Source: Megamonas funiformis (GTDB taxonomy: Bacteria; Bacillota; Negativicutes; Selenomonadales; Selenomonadaceae). Taken from it: a stretch of 64,000 nt of DNA. Where the stretch lies: the NCBI RefSeq assembly GCF_010669225.1, contig NZ_CP048627.1, positions 558,001 through 622,000 on the forward strand, written 5' to 3'. Numbering within the stretch: the first letter of the stretch is position 1; every line of letters starts with the position of its first letter. The position numbers were made by a program, and so were the translations under genes. Under the pieces are notes generated by a model that saw only the letters and a list, made by a program, of their open reading frames with translations, had not been told where the DNA came from and searched no databases. Positions 55,845 through 64,000 of this stretch are shown one piece after another.

Positions 55845-56822
55845 TTAATAATCACGGCTACCAATAAAATTAGCTATTTCAATGAAAGATGTTCTAACTG
55901 ACTGTGGTAAGCTATCAGGTAGAATATTTTTGGCGCGATTTAAAAATTCTGTAACAGTTTGTCTTGCAAAATCAATACTGTTGGAATTTTTTACGATATT
56001 AATAGCACGATTTAATTCTTCTAAGCTCATTTGACGATTTTCGATGATATTTTTTAACTCTTCGCTATTTTCGCCATGCTTATAGGCATGAATTACAGGA
56101 AGAGTAATTACACCTTGCAAAATATCGTTTCCAGCAGGTTTGCCGATTTTTTTAGAGTCAGAGGTTAAATCTAAAATATCATCAACTATTTGGAATGCCA
56201 TGCCGATACAATAACCGTATTCACGGAGAGCATCAATTTCTTTTGCTGATAATTTAGCAACAATTGCACCGATTTCACAGCTAGTAGCAATAAAATTGGC
56301 TGTTTTTTTGGCAATGCGTTCATAATAAATATCAATAGAGTCTGGAATTGTATAACCAAAATGGTTTTGTAAGATTTCGCCTTCGCTTAAATCACAAACA
56401 ATAGTTGCTAAGCGTTCAGAAATTCGCGTGCCATAATCATTTTTAGCAATGGCTGCAAATGCTTTAGCAAATAGATAGTCGCCAGTAAGTACGGCTATAT
56501 TATTTCCCCATTTTGCATTGGCAGTAGCAGAACCACGGCGAGTAGCTGCATTATCTAAAACATCATCATGAACAAGAGAAGCTGTATGAATCATTTCTAG
56601 TGCCATAGCAAGAGGCATTACATAATCTTTATCTAAATTAGGATTACTCTTTGTCGCCAGAAGATATAAGGCGGGTCGAATACGTTTTCCGCCAGAGCTT
56701 ATAAGATGATTTCCAATATCAGTTATAAGGTCAACAGGAGATGTAACCGTCTCATGTAATAAATTTTCTAGCGATGATAAATCTTTCTTAATAATGAAGA
56801 ACATTTTGTTTTTTGTTAACAA
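55845..56822 (-). CDS. Polyprenyl diphosphate synthase (long chain, quinone side chain)
   Basis: 325 residues, trans-prenyltransferase. It shows GGKRIRPALYLLA, the first Asp-rich motif SLVHDDVLDNAATRRG (about residue 90), GDYLFAKAF, and the second Asp-rich motif FQIVDDILDLTSDS. Members of this type (HepT or IspB) make the C35-C50 tail of quinones. Its position upstream of tatA-tatC-ubiD-ubiA suggests menaquinone side-chain supply. The start is TTG at 56822, six bases after AGGTGA. Confidence 0.88.
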   Translation of the reverse strand: MLTKNKMFFIIKKDLSSLENLLHETVTSPVDLITDIGNHLISSGGKRIRPALYLLATKSNPNLDKDYVMPLAMALEMIHTASLVHDDVLDNAATRRGSATANAKWGNNIAVLTGDYLFAKAFAAIAKNDYGTRISERLATIVCDLSEGEILQNHFGYTIPDSIDIYYERIAKKTANFIATSCEIGAIVAKLSAKEIDALREYGYCIGMAFQIVDDILDLTSDSKKIGKPAGNDILQGVITLPVIHAYKHGENSEELKNIIENRQMSLEELNRAINIVKNSNSIDFARQTVTEFLNRAKNILPDSLPQSVRTSFIEIANFIGSRDY

Positions 56823-57069
56823 ATTATATCACCTGCATATTTCGAATTACTAACTTAATTAAGTTTACTACAAAATAGACATGTTAGTAAATAATAAATT
56901 ATTATTATATGGCTTTCTTTAATGATAAATAAAAAGTAACAGACTAGGTTATGTATTATTATAGGTAAGTATTTGTATACATAGATGAAATGTAGGAAAT
57001 AAACCCAGAGTTTATTCTTTTGTGCTATAATAAATACTAACAACTATTATGTTAATAGAGGTGCTAGCT

Positions 57070-57876
57070 ATGAGAAAATTAATCTTATTAGGAACAGGCA
57101 ATGCTATGGTTACAAAATGTTTTAATACATGTTTTGCCTTAAATATAGATGATGAATATTTTTTAGTTGATGCTGGTGGCGGAAATGGAATTTTAGCTCA
57201 ATTAGAAAAAGCGCAAATAGATATGACAAAAATCCATCACTTATTTATTACACATGCGCATACAGACCATGTTCTCGGTGTAATTTGGGTAGTGCGTAAG
57301 ATAGCTACGTTAATGAACCAAGGAAAATATGAAGGCAAATTACATATCTATTGTCATGATAAAGTAAAAATGGTAGTAGAAACTATTGCAAATTTGACTT
57401 TGAAAAAGAAAGATTTAGCACAAATTGGTAAAAATATTATTTTTGATGTAGTTGAAGATGGCGACCAAAGAGAAATCTTAGATATGCAAGTTATTTTCTT
57501 TGATATTTTATCTACAAAAGAAAAACAATTTGGTTTTAGTGCTGAATTTGCAGATGGCATGAATTTATGTTGTTTAGGAGATGAACCATATAATGAAGTC
57601 TGTGAAATTTATGCTCAAAATGCCGATTATTTATTATCTGAAGCATTTTGTTTATATGGGGATAGAGATATTTTCAAACCATATGAAAAACACCATAGCA
57701 CAGTAAAAGAAGCTTGCGAATTAGCGGAACAATTACAAGTTAAAAATTTGATTTTATATCATACAGAAGATAAACATATAGATAAACGCAAAGAATTATA
57801 CACTGATGAAGGTAAACAATATTATTATGGAAATTTATATGTACCTGATGATTTAGATGTAATAAATTTGAAATAA
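57070..57876 (+). CDS. MBL-fold metallohydrolase (RNase Z-like)
   Basis: About 268 residues. It shows LILLGTGNAMVTKCFNTCF at the start, the metal motif HLFITHAHTDHVLGVIW (about 60-66), the later Asp in LCCLGDEP, and ILYHTEDKH. The layout resembles RNase Z/arylsulfatase-like members, but the specific substrate is not evident. The ATG at 57070 follows AGAGGTG. It is divergent from the polyprenyl synthase gene and sits ahead of the riboflavin operon, with no apparent link to it. Confidence 0.8.
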   Translation: MRKLILLGTGNAMVTKCFNTCFALNIDDEYFLVDAGGGNGILAQLEKAQIDMTKIHHLFITHAHTDHVLGVIWVVRKIATLMNQGKYEGKLHIYCHDKVKMVVETIANLTLKKKDLAQIGKNIIFDVVEDGDQREILDMQVIFFDILSTKEKQFGFSAEFADGMNLCCLGDEPYNEVCEIYAQNADYLLSEAFCLYGDRDIFKPYEKHHSTVKEACELAEQLQVKNLILYHTEDKHIDKRKELYTDEGKQYYYGNLYVPDDLDVINLK

Positions 57877-57889
57877 TAAAGAATAAATA

Positions 57890-57918
57890 TTGATTTATTC
57901 ATAGTAAAGTGCTATGAT
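57890..57918 (+). promoter_or_regulatory. Promoter of the riboflavin operon
   Basis: TTGATT, a 17-bp spacer and TATGAT, about 20 bp before the FMN aptamer. Confidence 0.65.
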
Positions 57919-57938
57919 GTTCTTGTAACTAAATAAAG

Positions 57939-58056
57939 CAGTCTTTGGGGCAGGGTGCAATTCCCTACCGGCGGTAAAGCCCGCGAGCAATTATTTGCAT
58001 GATTTGGTGAAATTCCAAAGCCGACAGTATAGTCTGGATGAGAAAAGATGGAAAGT
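57939..58056 (+). promoter_or_regulatory. FMN riboswitch (RFN element)
   Basis: The conserved blocks are present in order: GGGGCAGGGTGCAATTCCC, TACCGGCGGTAAAGCCCGCGA, a variable arm, TTGGTGAAATTCCAAAGCCGA, then CAGTATAGTCTGGATGAGA. The closing stem pairs GTCTTT with AAAGAT. It controls ribDEBAH through the terminator at 58118. Confidence 0.97.
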
Positions 58057-58117
58057 TATAAATTAGTTTATAAAAGTGAATTAGTATAGATAATTAATTT
58101 ATAATATAAAGCTGATT

Positions 58118-58153
58118 AGGCTGTTATTTGCAATGCATTTAACAGCCTTTTTT
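58118..58153 (+). terminator. Riboswitch-controlled terminator before ribD
   Basis: AGGCTGTTA pairs with TAACAGCCT, followed by six T. It is the expected expression platform of the FMN riboswitch. Confidence 0.85.
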
Positions 58154-58207
58154 GTTTAATTCTTTAAAAATTATAACCAAAGAATGAACAGAAAGAATGG
58201 TGATTTT

Positions 58208-59311
58208 TTGAGTTACGATGAAAAATATATGCGACTTGCCATGCAGTTAGCAGGAAATGCAATCGGTAGAACTTCTCCTAATCCCTTAGTCGGTGCTGTG
58301 ATTGTCAAAGATAATCGAGTTGTGGGTTGTGGCTGGCATAGAAAGGCAGGTACACCACATGCTGAAGTTCATGCATTGAATCAAGCAGGAGAATTAGCGC
58401 AAGGTGCTGATGTATATGTAACATTAGAACCGTGTGCTCATTATGGCAAAACGCCACCATGTGCTAAAGCTTTAGTAGAAGCAAAGGTAAAAAATGTATA
58501 TGGCGGTTTATTGGACGTAAATCCTAAAGTTGCAGGCAAAGGTTTTAAGATTTTAGAAGATGCAGGTATTCATGTGGAATATGGATTTTTGCAAGATGAA
58601 TTGCGTAAACAAAATGAAGTATTCTTTAAATGGATTGAGCATAAAAAACCATTTGTAGTCTTAAAAGCTGCTATGACTTTAGATGGAAAAATTGCTACAG
58701 CAACAGGTCAATCAAAATGGATAACAAATGAAACATCAAGAGCATATGGTTATAAATTACGTGATATTTATGATGGTATCATGGTAGGAATTAATACTGT
58801 GATAGAAGATAATCCTATGCTCACTGCTAGAGTGGATGGCGGAAAAAATCCAATTAGAATTGTTGTAGATAGCAGTTTAAAAATTGATATAAATGCTAAT
58901 GTAGTACAAGATAAATCAGCAAAAACTATTGTTGCTACTACAGATAAAGCGGATAAAGATAAAATTTTAAAACTACAAGCTCAAAATGTTGATGTCATTG
59001 TAGTGGATAAAGATGAAAATGACAAAGTAGATATAGAAAAATTACTAAATATTTTAGGACAACAAAATATTTGTAGCATTTTAGTTGAAGGCGGTGCTAC
59101 TTTAAGCGGAAGTTTTGTTGCAAAAAAATTAGTAGATAAAGTATATTTCTTTATTGCCCCAAAAATTGTTGGCGGTAAAGAAGCGAAAACTCCTGTAGCA
59201 GGAACAGGTATTTTAAATTTACAAGAAGCTCTAGCGCTAAAAGATATCCAAATTGAAAAATTAGAAGAAGATATTTTAATCATAGGTAGAGTAGATAAAG
59301 ATAAGGTGTGA
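58208..59311 (+). CDS. ribD: Riboflavin deaminase/reductase RibD
   Basis: About 367 residues. The N-terminal deaminase domain has the zinc motif PHAEVHAL (catalytic Glu) and PCAHYGKTPPC. The C-terminal reductase domain has LKAAMTLDGKIATATGQSKWI and SILVEGGATLSGSF. It carries out the second and third steps from GTP. Homologues start MSYDEKYM, which fits the TTG at 58208 with GGTGA upstream; an in-frame ATG at 58184 would add eight residues and lacks a good site. First gene of ribD-ribE-ribBA-ribH. Confidence 0.95.
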   Translation: MSYDEKYMRLAMQLAGNAIGRTSPNPLVGAVIVKDNRVVGCGWHRKAGTPHAEVHALNQAGELAQGADVYVTLEPCAHYGKTPPCAKALVEAKVKNVYGGLLDVNPKVAGKGFKILEDAGIHVEYGFLQDELRKQNEVFFKWIEHKKPFVVLKAAMTLDGKIATATGQSKWITNETSRAYGYKLRDIYDGIMVGINTVIEDNPMLTARVDGGKNPIRIVVDSSLKIDINANVVQDKSAKTIVATTDKADKDKILKLQAQNVDVIVVDKDENDKVDIEKLLNILGQQNICSILVEGGATLSGSFVAKKLVDKVYFFIAPKIVGGKEAKTPVAGTGILNLQEALALKDIQIEKLEEDILIIGRVDKDKV

Positions 59312-59315
59312 TACA

Positions 59316-59963
59316 GTGTTTACAGGTATCGTAGAAGAAATCGGTGTTGTAAAGGCTATAGCAAAAGGCACTCATTCTATAAAATTATCTATTAAAGCTA
59401 AGAAAGTATTAGCAAATACACAATTAGGTGATAGTATTGCTGTAAATGGTGTATGTTTAACAGTTACTTTTTTAGCAAGTGATTATTTTATAGCAGATGT
59501 TATGCCCGAGTCCATGCGCAAGACGAATATGGGTTTATTAAAAATTGGCGATAAAGTCAATTTAGAAAGAGCTTTGACTTTATCAAGTAGATTAGGCGGT
59601 CATATTGTAAGTGGCCATATTGATGGCACTGCTAAAATTATTGAAATGAAAAAAGATGATAATGCTACACGTGTTACTTTAACAGCTAATGATAGAATTT
59701 TAAAATATATTATTTCTGAAGGTTCTGTTGCTTTAGACGGAGTAAGTCTTACTGTAGCACATTTAGGTGAAGATAATTTTGCAGTATCGTTAATACCACA
59801 TACATCTGAAGTTACAACACTACTTAGTAAATCAGTAGGTTCGATAATTAATGTAGAAAATGATGTCGTGGGTAAATATGTAGAAAGATTATTGAGTTTT
59901 AAACAAGATAAACCAAAATCATCATCATTGAGTTTAGATTTTTTACGTGAAAATGGTTTTTAA
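59316..59963 (+). CDS. ribE: Riboflavin synthase alpha subunit
   Basis: 215 residues with the internal duplication of two lumazine-binding repeats: MFTGIVEEIGVVKAI with SIAVNGVCLTV, and GGHIVSGHIDGTAKI with SVALDGVSLTV. It dismutates two dimethylribityllumazines to riboflavin. The start is GTG, 4 bp after the ribD stop, with an AAGGTG site in the ribD end. Confidence 0.97.
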   Translation: MFTGIVEEIGVVKAIAKGTHSIKLSIKAKKVLANTQLGDSIAVNGVCLTVTFLASDYFIADVMPESMRKTNMGLLKIGDKVNLERALTLSSRLGGHIVSGHIDGTAKIIEMKKDDNATRVTLTANDRILKYIISEGSVALDGVSLTVAHLGEDNFAVSLIPHTSEVTTLLSKSVGSIINVENDVVGKYVERLLSFKQDKPKSSSLSLDFLRENGF

Positions 59964-59981
59964 GAAATGAGGTATAGACAT

Positions 59982-61181
59982 ATGGAATTTAAATACAATA
60001 CAGTTGAAGAAGCTATTGAAGCATTTAAACAAGGTAAAATGGTATTAGTAACAGATGATGAAGACCGTGAAAATGAAGGCGATTTAATCGTAGCTGCTGA
60101 AAAAGCAACTCCAGAAATCATCAATTTTATGGCTACTCATGCTAAAGGTTTAATCTGCGTGCCAATGTCTGGCGAACTCATTGATAAAGCTGGTTTAAAT
60201 CAGATGGTTAGCCACAATACAGATAATCATGAAACAGCTTTCACTGTATCTGTTGATGCTGTGGATACAACTACAGGTATTTCTGCTTTTGAAAGAGCTA
60301 GAACAGTTGAAGTTTTAATTGATGATAATGTAAAACCAGAAGATTTACGTCGTCCAGGTCATATGTTCCCTCTTCGTGCTAAAGAAGGTGGCGTACTTTG
60401 CCGTATTGGTCATACAGAAGCTACTGTAGATTTAGCAAAATTAGCAGGTTTAAAACCAGCAGGTCTTTGCTGTGAAATCATGAAGGAAGACGGTCATATG
60501 GCTCGTACTCCAGATTTAATTGAATTTGCCAAAAAACATGATTTAATATTTATAACTGTAGCTCAATTAGTAGAATATCGCAAAACTACAGAAAAAATGG
60601 TAGAAAAAGTGGCTGAAGCAGATTTTCCAAATAAATTTGGTCATTTTAGAGTAATGGCTTATGAAAGCAAATTAGATGGAAAATGTCATTTAGCTATTGT
60701 TAAAGGCGATGTAAGAAATAAAAAGAATGTATTAGTACGTGTTCATTCTGAATGTTTAACAGGTGATGTATTAGGTTCTATGCGTTGTGATTGTGGCGAT
60801 CAACTTCATTTAGCAATGCAAAAAATTGAAGAAGCTGGTGAAGGTGTATTATTATATCTTCGTCAAGAAGGTCGTGGCATAGGTCTTGCAAATAAAATTA
60901 GAGCGTATGCACTTCAAGACCAAGGTAAAGACACAATTGAAGCAAATGTTTTATTAGGTTTTGCTCCTGATGAACGTGAATATGGTATTGGTGCTCAAAT
61001 CTTAGAAGATTTAGGTTTATCTAGCATACGTTTATTGACTAATAATCCAGCTAAAAGAGCAGGTCTTGAAGGTTTTGGCTTAGAAATCGTAGAAAGAGTA
61101 CCACTTCAAATTCCTGCTAATAAATATGATGCAGGTTATTTAAAAGTGAAAAAAGAAAAAATGGGACATTTATTAAAATAA
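59982..61181 (+). CDS. ribBA: Bifunctional DHBP synthase / GTP cyclohydrolase II
   Basis: About 399 residues. The N-terminal DHBP synthase has [18 protein letters not shown] and [14 protein letters not shown]. The C-terminal GTP cyclohydrolase II has the zinc cysteines in [20 protein letters not shown] and [13 protein letters not shown]. Both halves look complete. The ATG at 59982 has GAGG about 10 bases upstream; a further in-frame ATG at 59967 overlaps that site. Confidence 0.97.
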   Translation: MEFKYNTVEEAIEAFKQGKMVLVTDDEDRENEGDLIVAAEKATPEIINFMATHAKGLICVPMSGELIDKAGLNQMVSHNTDNHETAFTVSVDAVDTTTGISAFERARTVEVLIDDNVKPEDLRRPGHMFPLRAKEGGVLCRIGHTEATVDLAKLAGLKPAGLCCEIMKEDGHMARTPDLIEFAKKHDLIFITVAQLVEYRKTTEKMVEKVAEADFPNKFGHFRVMAYESKLDGKCHLAIVKGDVRNKKNVLVRVHSECLTGDVLGSMRCDCGDQLHLAMQKIEEAGEGVLLYLRQEGRGIGLANKIRAYALQDQGKDTIEANVLLGFAPDEREYGIGAQILEDLGLSSIRLLTNNPAKRAGLEGFGLEIVERVPLQIPANKYDAGYLKVKKEKMGHLLK

Positions 61182-61245
61182 TAAATAGATACTAAATAAT
61201 AATCTTTAATACAAATATTAAGTATAAAGAAAAGAGGTTTTTTTA

Positions 61246-61713
61246 ATGGCTAATATATTAGAAGGATATTTAAATGGTAAAGATTTAAAAATTGGTATTG
61301 TTGTAGCTCGTTTTAATGAGTTCATTACAAGTAAATTATTATCTGGAGCAATCGATACACTTCGCCGTCATGAAACAAATGAAGATGATATTGATGTTGC
61401 TTGGGTACCAGGCGCATTTGAAATTCCTGTAGTAGCTAAAAAATTAGCACAAACAGGAAAATATGATGCTGTTATCTGTTTAGGTGCTGTTATTCGTGGG
61501 TCAACTACTCATTATGATTATGTATGTAATGAAGTATCTAAAGGTGTAGCTCAAGTAGGAATGAGCACAGGCGTACCTACTATTTTTGGTGTAGTAACTA
61601 CTGAAAATATCGAACAAGCTGTAGAACGTGCTGGTACAAAAGCAGGTAATAAAGGTAGCGATGCAGCTATGGCAGCTATGGAAATGGCAAGCTTATTAAA
61701 GAAAATAAAATAA
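61246..61713 (+). CDS. ribH: 6,7-dimethyl-8-ribityllumazine synthase
   Basis: 155 residues. It shows [55 protein letters not shown] (catalytic His) and [23 protein letters not shown] (quoted in part). It condenses the RibBA and RibD products and completes the operon. AGAGG precedes the ATG. Confidence 0.98.
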   Translation: MANILEGYLNGKDLKIGIVVARFNEFITSKLLSGAIDTLRRHETNEDDIDVAWVPGAFEIPVVAKKLAQTGKYDAVICLGAVIRGSTTHYDYVCNEVSKGVAQVGMSTGVPTIFGVVTTENIEQAVERAGTKAGNKGSDAAMAAMEMASLLKKIK

Positions 61714-61739
61714 TATTTTAAATAAATATAGATAAATAC

Positions 61740-61786
61740 TAAAGAGGATATTTTTATAAAACATATAGAAATATCCTCTTTATTTA
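61740..61786 (+). terminator. Terminator of the riboflavin operon
   Basis: AAAGAGGATATTT pairs with AAATATCCTCTTT around a 15-nt loop, followed by ATTT. Confidence 0.85.
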
Positions 61787-62050
61787 ATTTATTATTAGTT
61801 TACATGTTTACATGAGTTTTTATAGATGATGTTGAAATTTGTTTTGAAACATGGTATATTTAATAAAAAATCTCTCTAGAAGCCTTAAAATCTCCTGAGA
61901 TTAGACATGATGAGTTTTATAATCTCTAAATAAATTTTATTATTTTAAAACGTAAGTTACCACGTTGAGTATTAAGTAAATACTTAAGCAAAAAAGAAAG
62001 GATTTATTGAAAAGGTGTAACCTTATAAAGTAATTTATAAGTTTTCAGTA
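61787..62050 (+). other. Noncoding stretch before the esterase cluster
   Basis: No gene is evident in these 260 bp. There are three small hairpins: TCTCCTGAGA near 61900, AACGT/ACGTT around 61952-61967, and AGTATT/AATACTT around 61969-61986. GAAAGGA and AAAGGTG look like ribosome binding sites but lead to no frame of note. It may be a leader of the downstream cluster. Confidence 0.3.
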
Positions 62051-62062
62051 ATGGTGATAATT

Positions 62063-62825
62063 GTGATTGATGTATGGGATATAACTATACCAGAATTAAC
62101 AGGCCAAGAAAATAGGAAAATATATATATCTTCCAAATTCTTATAATGAAAAACCAGACGAATATTATCCTGTATTATATATGTTTGATGGACAAAATGT
62201 ATTTTTTGACAGCGATGCCACTTATGGAAAATCATGGGGATTAAAAGAATATCTTGAATATACAAATACACAAATGATAGTAGTGGCCCCAGCTTGTAAT
62301 CAAAATCCAGATAATGGTAGATTAAAAGAATATACACCATATCCATTTAAAGATAAAACATTTGGAAATATCAAGAGCTTAGGAAAAATTACTATGGAGT
62401 GGTTTGTCAATGAATTAAAGCCAACAATTGATAATACTTTCCGCACACTCTCTGATAGAAATAATACATTTATCGCAGGAAGCTCCATGGGAGGATTAAT
62501 GAGTTTATATGCAATACTTGAATACAATCATATATTCTCTAGAGCGGCAGCTTTATCACCATCTATATGGACAGGTCCACAAAAATTAGCCAAAATGATA
62601 AAAAACGCTAATATTAATCCAGATACTGTAGTTTATATGGATTATGGTACAGAGGAACTTCCACGATACAAACATATGATACAAAAATTTGCGATGATAT
62701 CTTCAGTGTTGATGAAAAAAAATATCAGATTGAATGCTCGCATTGTGCCAAATGGTACGCATAGTGAAGCAAGTTGGGAAAAACAAATTCCTTTCTTTGT
62801 TGAAACTTTATTATATGAAAAATAA
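62063..62825 (+). pseudogene. Alpha/beta hydrolase (esterase family), frameshifted at an AT tract
   Basis: The full protein would be about 254 residues of the putative esterase family (Fes/YbbA-like). The front part, from GTG 62063 or ATG 62051, reads IDVWDITIPELTGQENRKIYI and then fails at (AT)5, 62120-62129. The rest continues in another frame from about 62131: LPNSYNEKPDEYYPVLYMFDGQNVFFD, with the nucleophile in FIAGSSMGGLMSLYAI and the late His in VPNGTHSEASW. One more AT unit would restore one uninterrupted frame. It could be a true mutation, a slippery site or a sequencing error. A shorter product from the ATG at 62181 would miss the first strands. Confidence 0.8.
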
Positions 62826-62871
62826 AAAATAATAAGAGGTGAATTTTAGCTACTATATGTAGTGATAGTTT

Positions 62872-63624
62872 ATGGAAGTACAGTATTTTAAAAGATATAG
62901 CTATAATTTAAATAGAGATATGGAATTTAAAGTATATGGTCATGCAGGTAGACCAGTTTTATATATTCCTTGTCAAGATGGGCGTTTTTTTGATTTTGAG
63001 AATTTTAAAATGACAGATACTTGGGCTCCATGGATAGAAAGCGGTCAAGTGATGGTTTTTTCCATAGATACAATGGATAAAGAAACATGGTCAAATAAAG
63101 GCGCTGACCCAAGATGGAGAGCAGAACGTCATGAACAATGGATGAGATATATTACAGATGAAATGGTTCCTTTTATGCGAGATATGGTGAATTTGCGTAA
63201 TGGTTGGACTGGTTATCCTGGAATAATGGTCTTTGGTTGTAGCTTAGGTGCTACACATGCAACAAATTTATTTTATCGTCGACCAGATTTATTTGATAGA
63301 TTATTGGCATTAAGTGGTATTTACATTGCAAGCTATGGATTTGATGGCTATATGGACGATATTGTTTATAATAATTCTCCTGTGGATTATTTAAAAAATA
63401 TGCCAGATGACCACCCATATATTCATTTATATAATCTAAAAAAATCTGTGATTTGCGTAGGTAAAGGAGCTTGGGAAATACCTTCTTCAACAGGTCAACT
63501 TGATGATATTTTGAGAGAAAAAAATATTAATACTTGGGTAGATTATTGGGGCTATGATTGCAGTCATGATTGGGATTGGTGGTATAAACAAGTAGCTTAT
63601 TTTGTACCATATTTACTAGATTAA
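62872..63624 (+). CDS. Esterase-like alpha/beta hydrolase
   Basis: 250 residues. It shows YGHAGRPVLYIPCQDGRFFD at the front, a nucleophile elbow GIMVFGCSLGATHATNL (about residue 124), and GYDCSHDWDWWYKQ with the likely catalytic His near the end. It is unlike the preceding hydrolase in sequence but of the same fold class. The ATG at 62872 has only a weak site. A strong AAGAGGTGA lies about 30 bases further up, with stops between in this frame. It precedes an ATP-grasp gene by 31 bp. Substrate is unknown. Confidence 0.8.
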   Translation: MEVQYFKRYSYNLNRDMEFKVYGHAGRPVLYIPCQDGRFFDFENFKMTDTWAPWIESGQVMVFSIDTMDKETWSNKGADPRWRAERHEQWMRYITDEMVPFMRDMVNLRNGWTGYPGIMVFGCSLGATHATNLFYRRPDLFDRLLALSGIYIASYGFDGYMDDIVYNNSPVDYLKNMPDDHPYIHLYNLKKSVICVGKGAWEIPSSTGQLDDILREKNINTWVDYWGYDCSHDWDWWYKQVAYFVPYLLD

Positions 63625-63655
63625 GACGAAGAGAGATGAAAGAAAGGATAATATT

Positions 63656-64000
63656 ATGAAGAATTTTATATTTATATCTCCCAATTTTCCTGAGAATTAT
63701 TGGCATTTTTGCAGAGAATTAAAAAACAATGGCTTAAATGTCTTAGGTATTGGTGATGCTCCTTATGATTATTTATGCCCAGAATTAAAAGATAGTTTAA
63801 ATGAATATTATAAAGTTGGCAGTCTTGAAAATTATGATGAAGTTTGTAGAGCTGTAGATTTCTTTAGAAATAAATATGGTGAGATTGATTGGTTAGAGTC
63901 CAATAATGAATATTGGTTAGAACGCGATGCTAGATTGCGTACAGATTTTAATATTAAAACTGGTTTTCATAATGAAGATATGCCAAAGGTAAAATATAAA
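63656..64000 (+). CDS. ATP-grasp ligase, N-terminal part (runs off the window)
   Basis: The frame is open for 115 codons to the last base. It starts MKNFIFISPNFPENYWHFC and has LNVLGIGDAPYDYLCPEL and WLESNNEYWLERDARLRTDF. This pattern belongs to carboxylate-amine ligase-like ATP-grasp proteins (biotin carboxylase/CarB-like N-terminal domain). The ATP-binding and catalytic parts are beyond the window. GAAAGGA is 8-9 bases before the ATG. It is grouped with two esterase-like genes, suggesting a small biosynthetic or modification pathway. Confidence 0.78.
   Translation, partial: MKNFIFISPNFPENYWHFCRELKNNGLNVLGIGDAPYDYLCPELKDSLNEYYKVGSLENYDEVCRAVDFFRNKYGEIDWLESNNEYWLERDARLRTDFNIKTGFHNEDMPKVKYK

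Noticed and set aside
62120-62129. The (AT)5 tract as a proven phase-variation switch.
   Set aside because: Five units is short for strand slippage; without population data a fixed mutation or sequencing error is equally possible.
62836-62872. A possible second frameshift upstream of the second esterase, because a strong AAGAGGTGA lies 30 bases before the ATG.
   Set aside because: No conserved-looking peptide is found in the other frames there, and MEVQYFKRYSYNL looks like a natural N-terminus.

Overview
This is 64 kb of AT-rich chromosome (roughly one third GC by eye) from a Gram-negative-type Firmicute, most likely a Negativicutes / Selenomonadaceae member such as Megamonas. That placement is inference. 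It rests on Firmicute-style genes and controls (DeoR of the SorC type, RNA polymerase delta, an ileS T-box, FMN and ZTP riboswitches, strong AGGAGG ribosome binding sites) combined with UbiA/UbiD quinone genes and a Tat cluster. TTG and GTG starts are common. No tRNA, rRNA, CRISPR array or prophage was seen.

Layout. 0-5 kb: a 5'-truncated DUF5655 protein, an exported 5'-nucleotidase, a TRIC-type channel with a LysR regulator, then rplM-rpsI behind a structured leader. 5-15 kb: a DeoR regulator, a Dcu-type dicarboxylate carrier, a FucP-like permease with a DUF4432 epimerase-like protein behind paired TAAAACGTTTTA operators, and a convergent operon of PRD regulator, fructose-type PTS and class II aldolase. 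15-21 kb: ahpC behind two Fur-like boxes, and the nucleoside operon cdd-deoC-nupC-deoB-pdp with a candidate DeoR operator. 21-26 kb: DUF2156, DUF1934, argS, rpoE and pyrG. 26-29 kb: an apparently intact IS200/IS605 element (TnpA + TnpB) abutting the C-terminal stub of a histidine kinase, whose response regulator survives. 29-36 kb: mfd, a deletion scar that joins the front of treR to the back of a trehalose-6-phosphate hydrolase gene, and mazG. 36-46 kb: HU, an SDR, metY and cysK, T-box-controlled ileS, a small XRE protein and a DinG-like helicase.

46-57 kb holds a one-carbon and quinone/export block. Two near-identical ZTP (pfl) riboswitches precede an OFA-type MFS transporter and fhs. folD, a UbiA prenyltransferase, a UbiD decarboxylase, tatC, two tatA paralogues and a polyprenyl diphosphate synthase form a minus-strand series. 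57-62 kb: an MBL-fold hydrolase, then ribD-ribE-ribBA-ribH under an FMN riboswitch. 62-64 kb: an esterase gene frameshifted at an AT-dinucleotide tract, a second esterase-like alpha/beta hydrolase, and the start of an ATP-grasp ligase. This conserved-looking trio has no known function.

The points most worth following are the ZTP riboswitch in front of an MFS transporter (a candidate formate or one-carbon importer), the twin operators 63 bp apart before the FucP-like permease, the esterase-esterase-ATP-grasp cluster, and three gene-decay scars (sensor kinase, trehalose locus, esterase frameshift). I found no single clearly unprecedented system.
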